Positions 19,338 through 30,850 of a DNA stretch of 64,000 nt are shown in pieces; position 1 is the first letter of the stretch; each line of letters opens with the position of its first letter. A model generated the notes under the pieces. The model was given only the letters and a program-made list of their open reading frames with translations. It had not been told where the DNA came from and did not search any database. Position numbers and translations under genes: made by a program. Origin of the DNA: Amyloporia xantha (taxonomy: Eukaryota; Basidiomycota; Agaricomycetes; Polyporales; Adustoporiaceae); assembly GCA_036971615.1 (NCBI GenBank), contig JAYKKR010000003.1, forward strand, positions 248,001-312,000. Reading direction: 5' to 3'.

Positions 19338-20572
19338 ATGGACTTCACCTCATTCGCCAATGCAGACACAGACGCAAGCATGGCCAAGAGATCTCCCAGC
19401 GTCTGCTGCACAACTTGTGCCTGTTCGGGCTGAGCGCTTGGCATTGCTGTGTTTGCAGCAACCGTAGCTCGCACACCCTGGCAAGGAGTGTAGGGTTTGT
19501 CCTTGCAGGTGGGACATTCCTTTTGACGATACCCTTGCTTCCCACAATCGTAGCAGGAGCCATTGAATTTGCCGTCACTGACAGCCGCAATAGTAGAAGA
19601 TGAAGCGGCGGTTTGTCGGCGACCCTGTGACGTGTGAGGCCCACCTCGAGCGAACAGACTAAGATCCGGAGGGCGTGCACGGCTTATGTCCAGGATCTGC
19701 TCGACAGCGAGGACTCGTTTTTCCGCAGTGACCCAGTCGTCGAAGGGTTCGAGCTCGATTTTGCGATATATGCGAGAGGGAATGCCGCTAAGGTACTTGT
19801 CGGGAAGGTCCAACTTTCCATAGCCAGAACGGTCTGCCGGACCCTTGAATTGTGCTGAGAACTCTGGGGCAGTTCTCGAATCACGCAAATTACGAGCGCA
19901 GACTTTGGTTAGCTCGACTTGTGCTGTGGCTTCGTCCTCAAGATTACCGAAGCGAGCGGTGAAGGCGTCGGTAAAGGCTTTGCGGGTGGCGAAGGGAGTT
20001 CGTCCGGCCACATAGTCAGCTAGGAAAGGAGTGCCCCATTCACGGGCTTTTCTGTCAAGAAGACTGATTGCGACCTGGACCTGTAGCTTGACGGTAGCTA
20101 GGTCCATATTGTAGTCGAGATACTCCGAGAGTTGGGCGAGGTACCGCTTACATTCCACAACGCTCTTGCCATCGTAGCGTTGGGGAAGGAGAAGCTTTGC
20201 AATGCCTTTGTCTATAGCCATTACCGGCGCGGTGGTGGTCAAAGTTTGCTGTGAGGGTGGAGGCGGTGGTTGTTGCTGCGAAGTGGTCGTGTTATGCAGG
20301 GTAGGACGGGTGATTTGACGACCACGCGGCGCGGATGACAAGGCGGGGGTGAGGGGTTGAGGTACGACAGGTACTGATGGCTGCGACAGAGGATGGACGG
20401 GCTCAGGCTGCGCGACTCCTTCTTGACTTGTCTCAACACGACGGAAGACCGGAGGAGTCAGGAGAGCAGAGGGCTCTCCTCTTTCTTGATCTGAAGAGGC
20501 GACAGGAGGAGGGATGGAAGTGCCTGGAGTAGCTGGTCGGGATGGTACGGGAGTGACGTGACGGGATCCCAA
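19289..20572 (-). CDS. gypsy-2 Gag polyprotein
   Basis: 427 residues from ATG 20,572. A Pro/Gln-rich N-terminus precedes a capsid-like retrotransposon gag domain (LLLPQRYDGKSVVECKRYL, FLADYVAGRTPFATRKAF, FGNLEDEATAQVEL). A single zinc knuckle follows, with C-x2-C-x4-Y-x4-C spacing (CYDCGKQGYRQKEC). The canonical histidine is replaced by tyrosine, a single C-to-T change from CAT. The C-terminus overlaps the protease frame by about 50 bp. An upstream minus frame (20,573-20,934, EPEDSLFPSAVLNN...) is in another phase and may be a frameshifted gag N-terminus. Gag would form the retroelement particle. Confidence 0.8.
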   Translation of the reverse strand: MGSRHVTPVPSRPATPGTSIPPPVASSDQERGEPSALLTPPVFRRVETSQEGVAQPEPVHPLSQPSVPVVPQPLTPALSSAPRGRQITRPTLHNTTTSQQQPPPPPSQQTLTTTAPVMAIDKGIAKLLLPQRYDGKSVVECKRYLAQLSEYLDYNMDLATVKLQVQVAISLLDRKAREWGTPFLADYVAGRTPFATRKAFTDAFTARFGNLEDEATAQVELTKVCARNLRDSRTAPEFSAQFKGPADRSGYGKLDLPDKYLSGIPSRIYRKIELEPFDDWVTAEKRVLAVEQILDISRARPPDLSLFARGGPHTSQGRRQTAASSSTIAAVSDGKFNGSCYDCGKQGYRQKECPTCKDKPYTPCQGVRATVAANTAMPSAQPEQAQVVQQTLGDLLAMLASVSALANEVKSMWEELGQYCAMKEEHF

Positions 20573-20934
20573 AGCGTACCTGCTACGTGGTTCAAGAGGA
20601 TGTTGTTCAGCACGGCGGATGGGAACAAACTGTCCTCAGGTTCCAGTGGGTTCGGTGATGGATCGAGGGAACCGATTAGGACACGGTTGCTGACGACAGT
20701 CGAACCAACCAGCTTCGTGGAGGGCACAATCGCAATGATCCTCGGTGTCGAAGGCGTGCTCAAGTCCGTGACAAGGGAGGGTTTCTCCGCTCGCCACAAT
20801 GGATGGAGGAAGGGGAGGTGCGCGTACGTAAGAAAGACCGTGGAACTAAAGGGTATAGTATGGCACCCAAGAGATCCCCTAGTGGTTCGCAATTCACGTA
20901 GGACCCAATACAGCTTTTGATTATTATGCTGCAA

Positions 20935-21200
20935 GAATCTGCGCTACGTGTTGGTTGCCCCAACAAGAAACGCCCACTGAAGTGCAGTTTCTGAAAGCTC
21001 GTTCCACTAGTGGTGGCGATGTGTCTACTATCTACTTATGGCTTTCTGGAGATGGTGTCACGAGCACCGGGTCCCCGCCTATTCCACAGTGAAAGTATAC
21101 TACGACGTATAGTAGGGGTGCGCACCACCCAACCTATTGGAAGTGAAAGGGATGTGAGAGTTTTGGTGAACACTGGCAGCAATGGGGAGTTTCGACCTAA
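20935..21200 (-). other. gypsy-2 leader between LTR and gag
   Basis: No open frame of note. This is the untranslated leader of gypsy-2. I could not find a primer-binding site starting TGG directly at the LTR border, so the exact LTR end is less certain than the start. Confidence 0.45.
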
Positions 21201-21467
21201 TGTCGCGACCATGAGTCGAGCAACAGGGGACAAACAAACCTATAAAGGTTGAGGGTGTTCGACTTTAGGATTTTACCGCAGTGCCAATGAGCAAAGCTCG
21301 AATCAGAGGCTAGGGACAAGATACGTAGAGCGTAAGTATAAGTAAGTAAGTACAAGCGGGGCTTGGCTTACCTAGGGACAAGAGGTCAAAACTGGAGTCC
21401 CCTGGCAGAGGCCTGCTACCTTATATACTGCAAGAGTTCAGGGCAGGCTATCTACATGGTCCGTGCG
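21201..21467 (-). repeat. gypsy-2 5' LTR fragment cut by element A
   Basis: The reverse complement aligns with 2,110-2,389 of the solo LTR, including CCATGTAGATAGCCTGCCC and the TATA-like GCAGTATATAAGG. The missing LTR start should lie beyond the far end of element A, outside the window. Confidence 0.75.
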
Positions 21468-21930
21468 CACACCATACAGTCACTATAGCCTACACTATAG
21501 GGAGAGATATGGGTGATATTTTACCTACAGTGTAAGGAGAGCGGACGTCGGCCGACGCCATAATATTGCCTGCGCTGTAGCCTCGGCCAATGGTATAATA
21601 TACTCTGGTGCGATGTGTCGGCCCACCGCGCCCTATTTTACCGCTATATTTTTGCCTGCGCTGTAGCCTCGGCCAATGCTATAATATACTCTGGGGCGAT
21701 GTGTCGGCCCACTGCGCCATATTCTACCGCTATATTTTTGCCTGCGCTGTAGCTTCGGCCAATGCTATAATATACTCTGGGGCGATGTGTCGGCCCACTG
21801 CGCCATATTCTACCGCTATATCATTGCCTGCTCTGTTCGGCTATATTTTACCCCTGGGCGGATGGGTTGGCCATTGCGCCATACATCAGCGCTATAATTC
21901 TCCCTGAACTCTACTGTCGGCTGATGTCTT
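21468..21930. repeat. terminal repeat and tandem array of element A
   Basis: The first 100 bp match the end of element X (ACTATAGCCTAC, GGGAGAGATATGGGTGA, GGAGAGCGGACGTCGGCCGACG). About three direct units of roughly 85 bp follow, with TGCGCTGTAGC, TCGGCCAATG, TATAATATACTCTGG and GATGTGTCGGCCCAC. No gene. Confidence 0.8.
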
Positions 21931-22118
21931 CTACGACATTTCTATACACATAGTGTGTACTGTATGCATTGCAATGACAAATATGCTTGAACACTGCCTG
22001 TTGTTGAGTTTCACATGATGTTTCATTTGTATCACCAATTAGACTACTCAAGCACAGACAGTAATGGGATACATTGACAGTGTGATAACCAATATTTACT
22101 GTCTACATTGTATGGTAC
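21931..22118. other. spacer between A's terminal array and terminal gene
   Basis: AT-rich, without repeat units or open frames of note. It presumably holds the 3' untranslated end of the neighbouring minus-strand gene. Confidence 0.4.
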
Positions 22119-23279
22119 TCAAATACAGCCATCCCACATCATCGATTCCACCTGGCTGACAGCATCGCGAGGGGGCCGAGCAGTGAGCAGAGTTTTGATA
22201 GGCTGGTTGAGCCTGAGGATGGTGTTGGCGACATTGATGTCTTCTTCAATGCGCTTCAGCTTTTCTTGCAAAGCTGCCCCTTGCAAATGCATGATTTGGG
22301 TATCCCTTGTGCTAGGGAAGCCCTCTTCTCTGCTGTTAGCGAATGGCGAAGACATCAGGCGAGAGACATCCCTGGCGCCATCCCCGACGCCATACTCGGC
22401 GCCATACTGCGCCATCCCCGACGCCATACTGGCGCCATCCCTGGCGCCATCCCCAACACCATCCCCGGCGCCATCCCCCGGCGCCACTCATGCTGCCATC
22501 TACACCGCCATCCGGTAGAGCAACGGGTCCTGTATTGAAATGATAGAATGAATGAGTACATCAGACTAATGGAGTGAATGAGACCATACCCGGTGAAGGA
22601 GTGGGCGGCAGGTCGAGCAAATCCCGACGCACAATGTCAGGGGGAGATCTAGACACAGCACGGTTGTGGGTGGATGGCGAACGAGGGCCAGTGGACAAGG
22701 GGATGTTGAAGTTTCCTCCAGGTCTTGGAGTGTGCTGTGGCGATGGCACCAAGTCGAAATAGGGGTCAGCAAAGGAATCCAAGATAGGTGATGTTGGAAT
22801 ATTGAACAGGTCTCGTGATGGCGCAGAGGGCGAGGGCGAGGGCGACCGTGATAAGTCAAAATCAGCCCTCAACCATTGAGGGAAGGGCCGCTGAGGCTCA
22901 GGAGAGATGGGGGTGGGGGAAATCGCGAAGTCGACAGCTCTGTGTGCGGAGGGCCGCGATGGCGCAGGGGATGGTGGGCGTTCCTGGGGTGATAAATTGA
23001 ACGTTGCATTGCGATTGTCAGGAGATACCGGCGTGGGGGACTGGGCGAAGCGGAAACGTTTTGGGGCGGAGGCTTGGATGGCGAGGATGGCAAGTCGAAT
23101 GGCGCTCGGGATGGCGCAGGCGTGGCTGTGGGCGAAGGCGACAAGTCCAAAATGGGACAGGACTGGGGATCGGACTCCTCCTGTGTAGCGTCGAAGTCAA
23201 AAGGGGGCCGGGCTGGAATGAGTCAGTACATTGGCGGCGTCAGGCTAAGGAATATTGCATGCGCACCTGGTTGATGCAT
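22119..23279 (-). CDS. terminal accessory protein of element A (LDL/FDL-repeat, C-terminal helix)
   Basis: The probable start is the ATG at 23,279 (MHQP, intron, then ARPPFDFDATQ). Exons encode repeated motifs of one type: PFDFDA, PILDLSPSP, APFDLPSSP, ADFDLSRSP, PYFDLVPSP, DLLDLPPTPSPG. Then come a Gly/Ala/Met-rich stretch from tandem GGCGCCATCC units and a C-terminal helix (EKLKRIEEDINVANTILRL, then a conserved LNQPIKTLLTARPP) ending MMWDGCI. The tail aligns with element X and, more distantly, with 61,311-61,523 of B. Transcription starts 230 bp from the divergent Zn2Cys6 gene. The regular short hydrophobic-acidic motifs flanked by Ser-Pro look like docking motifs. Function unknown. Confidence 0.7.
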
Positions 23280-23509
23280 GTGGAGGGGCAATGTCAGGGG
23301 AAGTGGAGAAAAGCGCAATCACCCAAGTTTTGCGAGAGGCATGTAATAAAGGCTCGAGGGCGACACGTGTAGTTCCGATCGGTTGGCCGCGGATCTTTCC
23401 GGTAGGCGCCCATCTTCGACTTCCGCGCTGTGCCGTGTGCTTCTGACTTCATCTCCACGACTCTTACCGCCACCACTGTCCACTCTGCTACCCCCATTCC
23501 TCTGCTGTC
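23280..23509. promoter_or_regulatory. shared divergent promoter region, element A
   Basis: 230 bp between the starts of the terminal gene (-) and the Zn2Cys6 gene (+). The + side near 23,455-23,509 is pyrimidine-rich (CCACCACTGTCCACTCTGC...), as is common before fungal start codons. No clear TATA box. The arrangement is conserved in B (60,036-60,288) and B-prime. Confidence 0.5.
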
Positions 23510-26367
23510 ATGTCTGTCGCGTCCATCCAACCCTCCATCCTGCTCACCACCGCACGCATTGAAGAGGCGTTGAAGGTCGCGCCGCCCCGAGGAGATCCCC
23601 GCTATCAAGAGTTTGAATCAGCGCTGTGGAAAGAGGTGGTAAGTGAACGCCATGTGTTTCATTTGACATGCACATCCCATGGACGCGCTGATGCTTTTTC
23701 AGAACAACGTGTTTGTGCCGCTGAAGGCGCTCAGCTCGCGCAATGGACTGCGAGTGCCTCCGCTCCTGGTGAGCGCGATGGCGCAGTTCTCCCTCGCAAC
23801 CGCAACCAACGTCATTACCAATATCGCCGCCATCAAGCCCGACGATCCGCTCATCGAGACGCACCGGCTCTCCAAGTACGTGTGGCGAGGCGATTTCCTC
23901 GTCGAGAACCTGGGGGAAAATCAATGGTGGAAAGGCAAGTGGATGGGGTTCTAGCGCCACGTCATTGCTAACACTTGGAGCACAGGTTTGCGGAAGCGTT
24001 CGAGTGATGTGGCGTTGGGGAAGCGGGAGGATCGACAGGCGGAGGGGAGCAAGGGAAAGGTGGCGAAGCAGGGGAAGCGCGACGATGCGGGCGCCATGTC
24101 CCGGCGTCCTTCCAAAGAGACGACGGCGTCGAGGGAGGATGAAGATGACATCGTCATTGTTCCGGGAAATGCACCGAAGAGTCGGAAGGCTACTGCTGGG
24201 ACGAGCAAGCAAGGTGCGAAGTCGTCGAAGAAGCCGGCGGGCAAGACCCCTCCAGCAAAGCCGCCGGCATCTGAACCTGCGGCCGCCAAGGATGCTAAGG
24301 GCAGCAGGCTGACCGCGAGGAAGTCGCCTACAGACGAGACGCAAACGGAGGCGCGGCGTACCCGTTCCCAGGCGAAGGCGGGCCCATCTAGCAAAAAGAC
24401 GAAGGGAACCGCCGCGAAGGCGAAGACTCCAGTGGACGATGCGGACGCGGAGGGCGAGGACGATGACGAGGTCGTTGAGGTGCTGGACCCCTCGGAGAAG
24501 TATTATGAGTCGGTGAGTGCGCCATCCAGTCATTGCGCTATGCATGCAGTACTGATCCCAGCGAAGGTCATGCCGTGCGGTACCTGCATCCAGTTCGATG
24601 CCAGGTGTGTGATTGTGCCAAGTACGGGACGGTGCACCACCTGCCAGAACAGGAAGAAGAGGTGCTCGATGGCGCCGCGCAACATGAAGGGCAATCCTCT
24701 GAAGGGGCCAAATGGCAGCAAGGTCGCGGCCGAATACCAGAAGGTCCTGAAGAACTGCATTGCGGATGGGCTCAAACCCCCTCCACCCATCTGGGACGAC
24801 GTCAAGAAGAGGATTGTCCAAGATGGCAACTCGGACGACCCGCCTTCATCGCCACCTGCCCCAGTCAAAGGCAAGCGCCCCCAAGCCGCTGTGAAGCCGG
24901 TCGTTAAGAAGGACATGATGGTGGTGGACGGGGACGATGAGGACGAGGAGGATGAGGAGGATGAGGAGGATGAGGAGGACGAGGAGGATGAGGAGGACGA
25001 GCAGAAGGAGGCACTGAAGGATGTCGAGATGAAGGATGGCGCTGTGGACGCGGATGCCGCGGATGACGACGAAGTGGATGGGCAGCTGCGGGTACTGTCA
25101 GCGACGGGGGATGAAGTGATGCAGCGGTCGGAGGAAGACGATCCCGTCGCCGACACCCTGCACAGCCGTGTGAGGCTCAGCAAGATGCGCAAGGCGCGGA
25201 CGACGAGCAAGTCAGGTGCCTGGGTGGGGAAGCCGCCTCCGACAACTTTGAAAGGCAAGGAGCGTGAGGTCACAGCAACGCTAACGGCGGATGGAAGCGT
25301 GCAGGATGGCCAGACAGCCCTTATCCCTAGAGAGGGTGAGGTAGCATGTAAGTTTCTCCTGGCAATGATTGCAACTCGTGACCAACTGACCAAGTTAATG
25401 TGTGGCTGCCAGATGAGCATGGCGCATACCAGCATTTCCGAGGGTTCGCGCGTGATCCAACTGCGGAAGTGGGAGCGAGCAATGAGGGCGGCGGGTCAAG
25501 CAGGACGCCGGCCCTCGACGTTTACTTCGCGGAGCAGCGGAAGGTGCTGGAGGCCAACACGTCCGCCATGCAAAAGTGGCAAGCGCAGTTCGGGGGCATC
25601 GTCAAGACCTTCGAAAGTCCCTCGCCGCCATCACCACGCAGCAGGTGAACATGAGCGCGCGACTCCACACGACGGAGGGGCAGGTCGCTGGACTCCTTGC
25701 GCGGGTCGATGGCGCTGAGAACAAGGTCGAGCAGCTTGAAGCCGCCAACACCGCTGAGCGCATCGAGGACCTGGAGAAGACGGTGCTCATACTCCAGAAC
25801 GAGCTCGTCGCCATCAAGAATGATGTGGCGCTGGAGGACCTCCGGGCAAAGGTGGCGTCGATGGCGGTGCGCATGGATGGGATGGCCGAGCAGGGGCAGA
25901 CGGACAGTGAGACGACCCGGGCGATAGTGGATCAGATCGCTCGGGGTGAGGCGTGGTTCGTGGGGCTCAAGTCGCAGTTCGAGGCCGTGCGGCGCGATGT
26001 ACACTGGCACAACCAAGCGGAGTCGGAGAGGCTGGCGATCCAGGCGCAATCTTCAGCACGGAATCTGGAGTTGGATGAGCAGGTGGCGAACAGGGCGCGG
26101 ACGGCGAAGGCGATCATAGCGCACCCCGACGCGAGTCGGTGGAGCACTCGAGAGCTGGAGGGGGGAAGCGCAACTGCAGGAGAAAGCGAGGGCGGTCATC
26201 ATGACGCCAGCATGGATGGCGGAGAAGGGATTGAGAATGCTGGGGCCCTCGGGGATGGTGACGCTGTCCCACATGGGATGGATGTTGATCAAGTCTATCA
26301 CAGTGAGCAGACAGCGGTAATCACTGCCACGGGTGGGCCATCTGCAGGAGGGTCGATGGCGCCGTAA
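23510..26367 (+). CDS. Zn2Cys6-type cluster and coiled-coil protein of element A
   Basis: Exon 1 starts MSVASIQPSILLTTARIEE. Exon 2 (from 23,702) gives the N-terminal domain NNVFVPLKALSS...QWW and ends in a probable GC-AG intron (23,935). A Lys-rich linker follows. After an intron at 24,513-24,561 comes a C-x2-C-x6-C-x8-C-x2-C-x6-C cluster (CGTC, ARC, CTTC, KRC), which fits a fungal binuclear zinc DNA-binding domain. Then come a run of Asp/Glu (near 24,940-25,000), a conserved DEHGAYQHFRGFARD segment and a long coiled coil (ARVDGAENKVEQLEAANTAERI). The frame slips by one base near 25,605, between GGIVKTF and RKSLAAITTQQ, so the copy may be inactive or the base miscalled. Inferred role: sequence-specific binding to the element's own repeated word. 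Confidence 0.7.
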
Positions 26368-26557
26368 TGGCGCCATCCGTTCCATCTCGCCATCTTCATA
26401 CTTGCTTACTTCGTGTTACGTCGCCATGTATTTCAATTATGTCTCCCAATAATATACGCATGCATCTATAACTTAACTCTGGCCAATGAAGATTGCATGG
26501 CGCAGTACTACTCTGCGCCATCTCATTCTGTAATGACATAGCTACACAGGATATATC
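26368..26557. other. convergent 3' spacer between the Zn2Cys6 and HMG-box-like genes of A
   Basis: 190 bp with at least five ATGGCG/CGCCAT words and nothing else recognisable. Both neighbouring genes end here. Confidence 0.5.
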
Positions 26558-29500
26558 CTAACGGCGACGGCCACGCTTGGCGGGCTTTCGTGCAGGTACC
26601 TTGCCTACCTTACGTGGAGATTTACGAGTGGCAGGTCCAGGAGCTGGCTCTTCCTCCTCGACGCCATCCTCATCGCTGTCATCGACCACTTTCGCTGTGC
26701 GGCGCCCTTTCCCTCGCTTGCCACGACCTTTGGGACTGCTCTGTCCGTCATTCTCATCATCACTCTCATCTATCGCTCGCCCTTTGCGGCTCCCTTTCCC
26801 TGCCTTGCGATGAGCTTTGGGACTCCTCTGGGCGCCATCCTCATGATCGCTATCATTCACGAATCTCGCTGGAAGGGCACCCTTCCTTCGCTTTCCCCGA
26901 CCTTTGGGACTGCTCTCGACGTCATCTTGACTGCTGGAATGCCTTTCGTCATCGCTCACATCCTGTCCCTTCGCGTGACGACCCACTTTCCTCCGTTTTC
27001 CATGACGTTTGGGGGATGGCTCATCCTCACTAGGTTGATGGCCCCGCTTCTGATTCAAGGCCTCCTGCCTGGCTTTGGTCTTCTGCCTTGTGTGTGCGCC
27101 CACTTTCGTAGCATTGAGAGCATTCGTGATTGAGGAAACCAAGGGTGGGGCATTGATGTGGACCTCCTGTGCCTTGCGCGTGGTGTTGCGCGTGACACGC
27201 CGTGGCGGGGCTAAGGCTGGAGAGGGACCGCGATCTACTTCGCCATCCATGGGTTCGCCATCCGCGGGTTCGCCATCCGCGGGTTCGCCATCCGCGAGTT
27301 CGCCATCACCGACTTGGACATGAGATGGCGATGATGAAGGATGTAACTGATAAACATCCTGTTTGTTGGGCGAGGATGAGAAATCCATCACTTGTCTCCT
27401 GATTGGTGTTTGTGACCTCCGAATGTGTGAGCGATCAGGTAATGAATCGCCATCTAAGGATGGCGCGCGCGGTGGAGATGGCGATGGCGGCTGTGGGACC
27501 ATCACCGGGCGTCTGGCCGATGGCGCAAGAATCCTGGAGGGAATGTTCTCCTTGGATGATTTGAGATGGTTTGTGTGCAGTGGCTTCTTGAAGAGGGGAA
27601 TGTGGGGAAGACGGTGCTTGCCACCTGGGAAGCTGTCAGGGATCGGTGAGCTGTACGGTAAATCTGGGCCGTCCGAACTATCTGGCGCTGCTGGACCGTA
27701 GGCATAGACATTGCGGGATGGGCCTGGCTGGGGCGGTGTTCCTGGTGGTGGTGGCCGTCGGGCCAATGCTGCAGGTGCCTGTGGCGTATGGCGCAGTCCT
27801 ACAGCACGTGGCCCTTGTAAGTGGGGTGGCTTTGGGCGAAGTGGGGGAGGCGGTCCTGATGGCAGATTTCGGACAGGTTTATGTGGGGTTACTTTTGTTT
27901 CCCGTATCTGGTTGGAGTCTGCATTTGAACCAGGAATGTTTGCCACTGGCGGCCTTGCTTGCAACGGGAGTGGTGGTCCTCCAATGGGTTTGCGCGTGCC
28001 GTCCACTTGGGCATGAGCAGTTGTCACTGGATTGGTATCTTTACGACCTCCTGTGGCTACCACAGGCTTGGTGAGCTTGATCATGGAGTGCAGTCGTGCG
28101 ATGTGTGGATCTAGCCGCTCCCCGATAACTGTAAAAGGAATCTGACTTGTCGCGACATGGTCGGGTATGTCTAATGGCGGTCCATCTGGATCTCCAAATG
28201 CAAATTGTGCCGCTGTAAGATCTCTGTGTATCATGGCGATGACAAGGAGCACTTGCTCAATGATGGCGACATTGTCCGTAAGCTTTCCGGACTTATTCAG
28301 ATAGGGTTTGGAGTCGAGCCATTCTAACGCAGGGTTGATGCCGTCTGCTTTCCCATGAACCATAAAGGACAGATGCTTGTGCGAGTAATCCCAGGAGCCC
28401 CAGCTGAAACCGTCTGGTGAATGCCTTGTTTCCTTCAGTCCTCTCTATTGTCACACCGGTTAGCGACAGATTTGATTGGTAAATGTGGGCATTACCATAA
28501 GGCGTGGTAGCTCATCCACAATGAGGCGAAAATCCGTGGATGGCGCCGCCATCCGCAGCCATTCCTGATGCCATGTGCGCGATCGCGATGCCCAACTTGG
28601 CACAGCGCCATTAGCACTGTCCATGTCATCATCATCTGTTGTTGTGTCGCCAAATTTGAACACCTCCCCTTCCGACGAGCTGTCCTCATCCATACTACTA
28701 CTGTCATCAGTTGCAGTGGGTTTGGCAACTTTGGCCTTTCCCTTCTTCTTTTGAGCATTTGTCTGCTTCTTCCTCGCCACCGTCTTTCCCTTGCCCACTT
28801 TCGGCTCATTATAGAGTGCAGGAATAAGTTGAGAGTTCTCGTCACCGCGCGTTTTCAGGCACGCCTTAAAGCGAAAGGCGCACTGGCCTTTGTTGGCTTC
28901 TTGGGCGGCTCTCCAATGTCGAAGCACGCCGACTATGTCCCTCCTGACCATGTGCGATGGGTCATCAAACTCAAAGTCGGCGGGCACCATTCCTGAATCG
29001 ATGAATTGTGAACCGCGGACCTTTAGCGCGCGCCATGGGCATTTCTCCCGGTTGTTCCCCGCTGCCCGCTCTAATATGTGCGCCATCAGTCTCGCCATGA
29101 GTGCCATGTGCATTATCACGTACTATAGTGAATGGTGAGAAACTCCCGAATCATGGACTTCATCGCGCCCAATGATGGCGGGTTGTCGCCATCCAATGGC
29201 GGTATCAACGGTAAGCCGCCATCGTCGAGTGGCAGCTCCCGATATGTGTCACCGGATGTTGCCTGTGGCTCATCTACACTACCGTTGACATCAAGCTCAA
29301 ATGCTTGAGTGCTGTACTTTGCCCATTTCACCATGGTGTCGGTGTGCCAGTCGTCCACCTTGCAAAAGGCGCTTCCTCCCTCCATCTCGTCATTGAAGTC
29401 GTGTCTATAAGAGGCTGTTAGCGCAAATGTCAACATGCGTGCGACAAGTTCCCACTCCTGTATCACCACCCTTCCTTTTTCGTTTTTGTAGCTGCTCAGT

Positions 29501-30238
29501 GTGAAGATCCTCACCCCATGGCGCCGGTAGACATCATACGCAAAATCCCTCAAAAACGGAATCAGCTCCTTGTCCGCTTTTCTTGGTCACTGTCAGTCAT
29601 TTCCTAAGAGCGCAAACTGCCAACACTCACTTTGATGATCCCGCCTTCAACTGCTTGGCATTCTCATTGAACAGATCTGCCTTCTCCTGATATTTTGCCT
29701 TGGCCTCATCGCTGAGTTGTCCAAAGAGCTCAGTGACGACGGAGGTGTATATCCCTATGTCTTTGTTCGACACTCCTGCTCCATTTGTCCTTTCATCTGT
29801 CACTTGTCTTATCATCGCACTCTTTTCCGCCTGAAACATCTCCCTCGCCGACCGTTTCTTCTTGGGAGGGCGGGTGGATTTGGCAAGGAAAGTCCGGAAG
29901 TGGTTGCTGAAATAGGTACCCAGTACCTATGGGAAGCTGTGAATCATGATGACCATGCTTCGAGATAACACAAGATTTGACCTTTTTCAGTACAGCCCTA
30001 TCCTCCAGCTCCGAGAAATGTTCCATGAGAATCGTGACGGCGGACTCAAGGATGGGTGCTCTCGCTGTTCCTTGTGCGTGTCGCCATTCCTCTATTTGAT
30101 CTGGGATCTTGTCTAGATATGCCTGAATGATGGATAATCCCATGTCGTAGCCCACAGAATTTCCAGATGTGTTGAGGAAGATGGACACCTCAGCACTGTT
30201 CAGAGGAGGTCGCCAAAGCCATGTCTGTCTCCTTGCAC
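26558..30238 (-). CDS. large HMG-box-like protein of element A
   Basis: The multi-exon gene runs leftward. The N-terminal part reads SAEVSIFLNTSGNS, LSIIQAYLDKIPDQI. Near 29,640-29,900 is an HMG-box-like domain (PKKKRSAREMFQAEKSAMI, YTSVVTELFGQLSDEAKAKY). Exons with DFAYDVYRRHGVRIFTLSSY, LPLIPPLDGDNPPSLGAMK, DPSHMVRRDIVGVLRHWRAAQ, an acidic region, WDYSHKHLSFMVHGKADGI and a long Pro-rich then basic tail ending PARKPAKRGRRR follow. It is homologous throughout to 47,501-53,468 of element B. The exact start is unresolved: the first exon has no in-frame ATG and foldback F lies 85 bp upstream, so the start may have been displaced. The HMG box suggests DNA bending or chromatin binding in the nucleus. 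Confidence 0.65.
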
Positions 30239-30344
30239 TACTTTGCTTCCGTGCTCCGACTCCGCTGATGGCTGTCGCTCAACCTGATCGCGCTCGCTGA
30301 AAGCAGAAATCCCGGGGGAATTCGAGCCCATTCAGTCATTATAG

Positions 30345-30850
30345 CCTACTCTATAGGGAGAGATATGGGTGAAATTCTTATTACTTTGTCAGGAGAGCGG
30401 ACGTCGGCCGACGCCCTCGCTATAGCCTACAGTCAAGGGTCGGCCGAGGGCTATAATATAGCCTGCAGATACAGCGCGGCCGACTGCGCCATATTTCCCT
30501 GGTATATTCTCGCCTTCAGGTAGTGTCGGCCGAGGGCTATAATATAGCCTTTAGACATGGCGCGGCCGAGTGCGCCATATTTCTGTGGTATATTCTCGCC
30601 TTCAAGTAGTGTCGGCCGAGGGCTATAATATAGCCTTTAGACACGGCGCGGCCGACTGCGCCATATTTCCCTGGTATATTCTTGCCTTCAAGTAGTGTCG
30701 GCCGAGGGCTATAATATAGCCTACAAATACGGCGCGGCCGACTGCGCCATATTTCCCTGGTATATTCTCGCCTTCAATGTAGGGATGGCCGAGGTGTATC
30801 ATATAGCCTACAGACAGGGCACAGCTGACTGCGCCATAAACTCTAGCTAT
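30345..30850. repeat. outer 87-bp tandem array, left arm of F
   Basis: About five units with GGCCGAGGGCTATAATATAG, GGCGCGGCCGACTGCGCCAT and TGGTATATTCTCGCCTTCA. They are inverted relative to 34,370-34,800 and match element X's array at 1,410-1,860. Confidence 0.85.

Larger units (their letters stand above)
18777..21467 (-). mobile_element. 5' part of Ty3/Gypsy retrotransposon gypsy-2
   Basis: Reading on -, an LTR fragment is followed by a leader, gag and the start of pol (aspartic protease). Gypsy-1 truncates pol at 18,777, and the insertion of element A at 21,468 truncates the LTR. The solo LTR at 1,975-2,389 belongs to the same family. RT, RNase H and integrase are not present in the window. 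Confidence 0.85.

Noticed and set aside
24935..25010. Acidic DEDEEDEEDEE run as an independent small gene or microsatellite-only region
   Set aside because: It is in frame within the Zn2Cys6 gene, and an equivalent acidic run exists in the B homologue.
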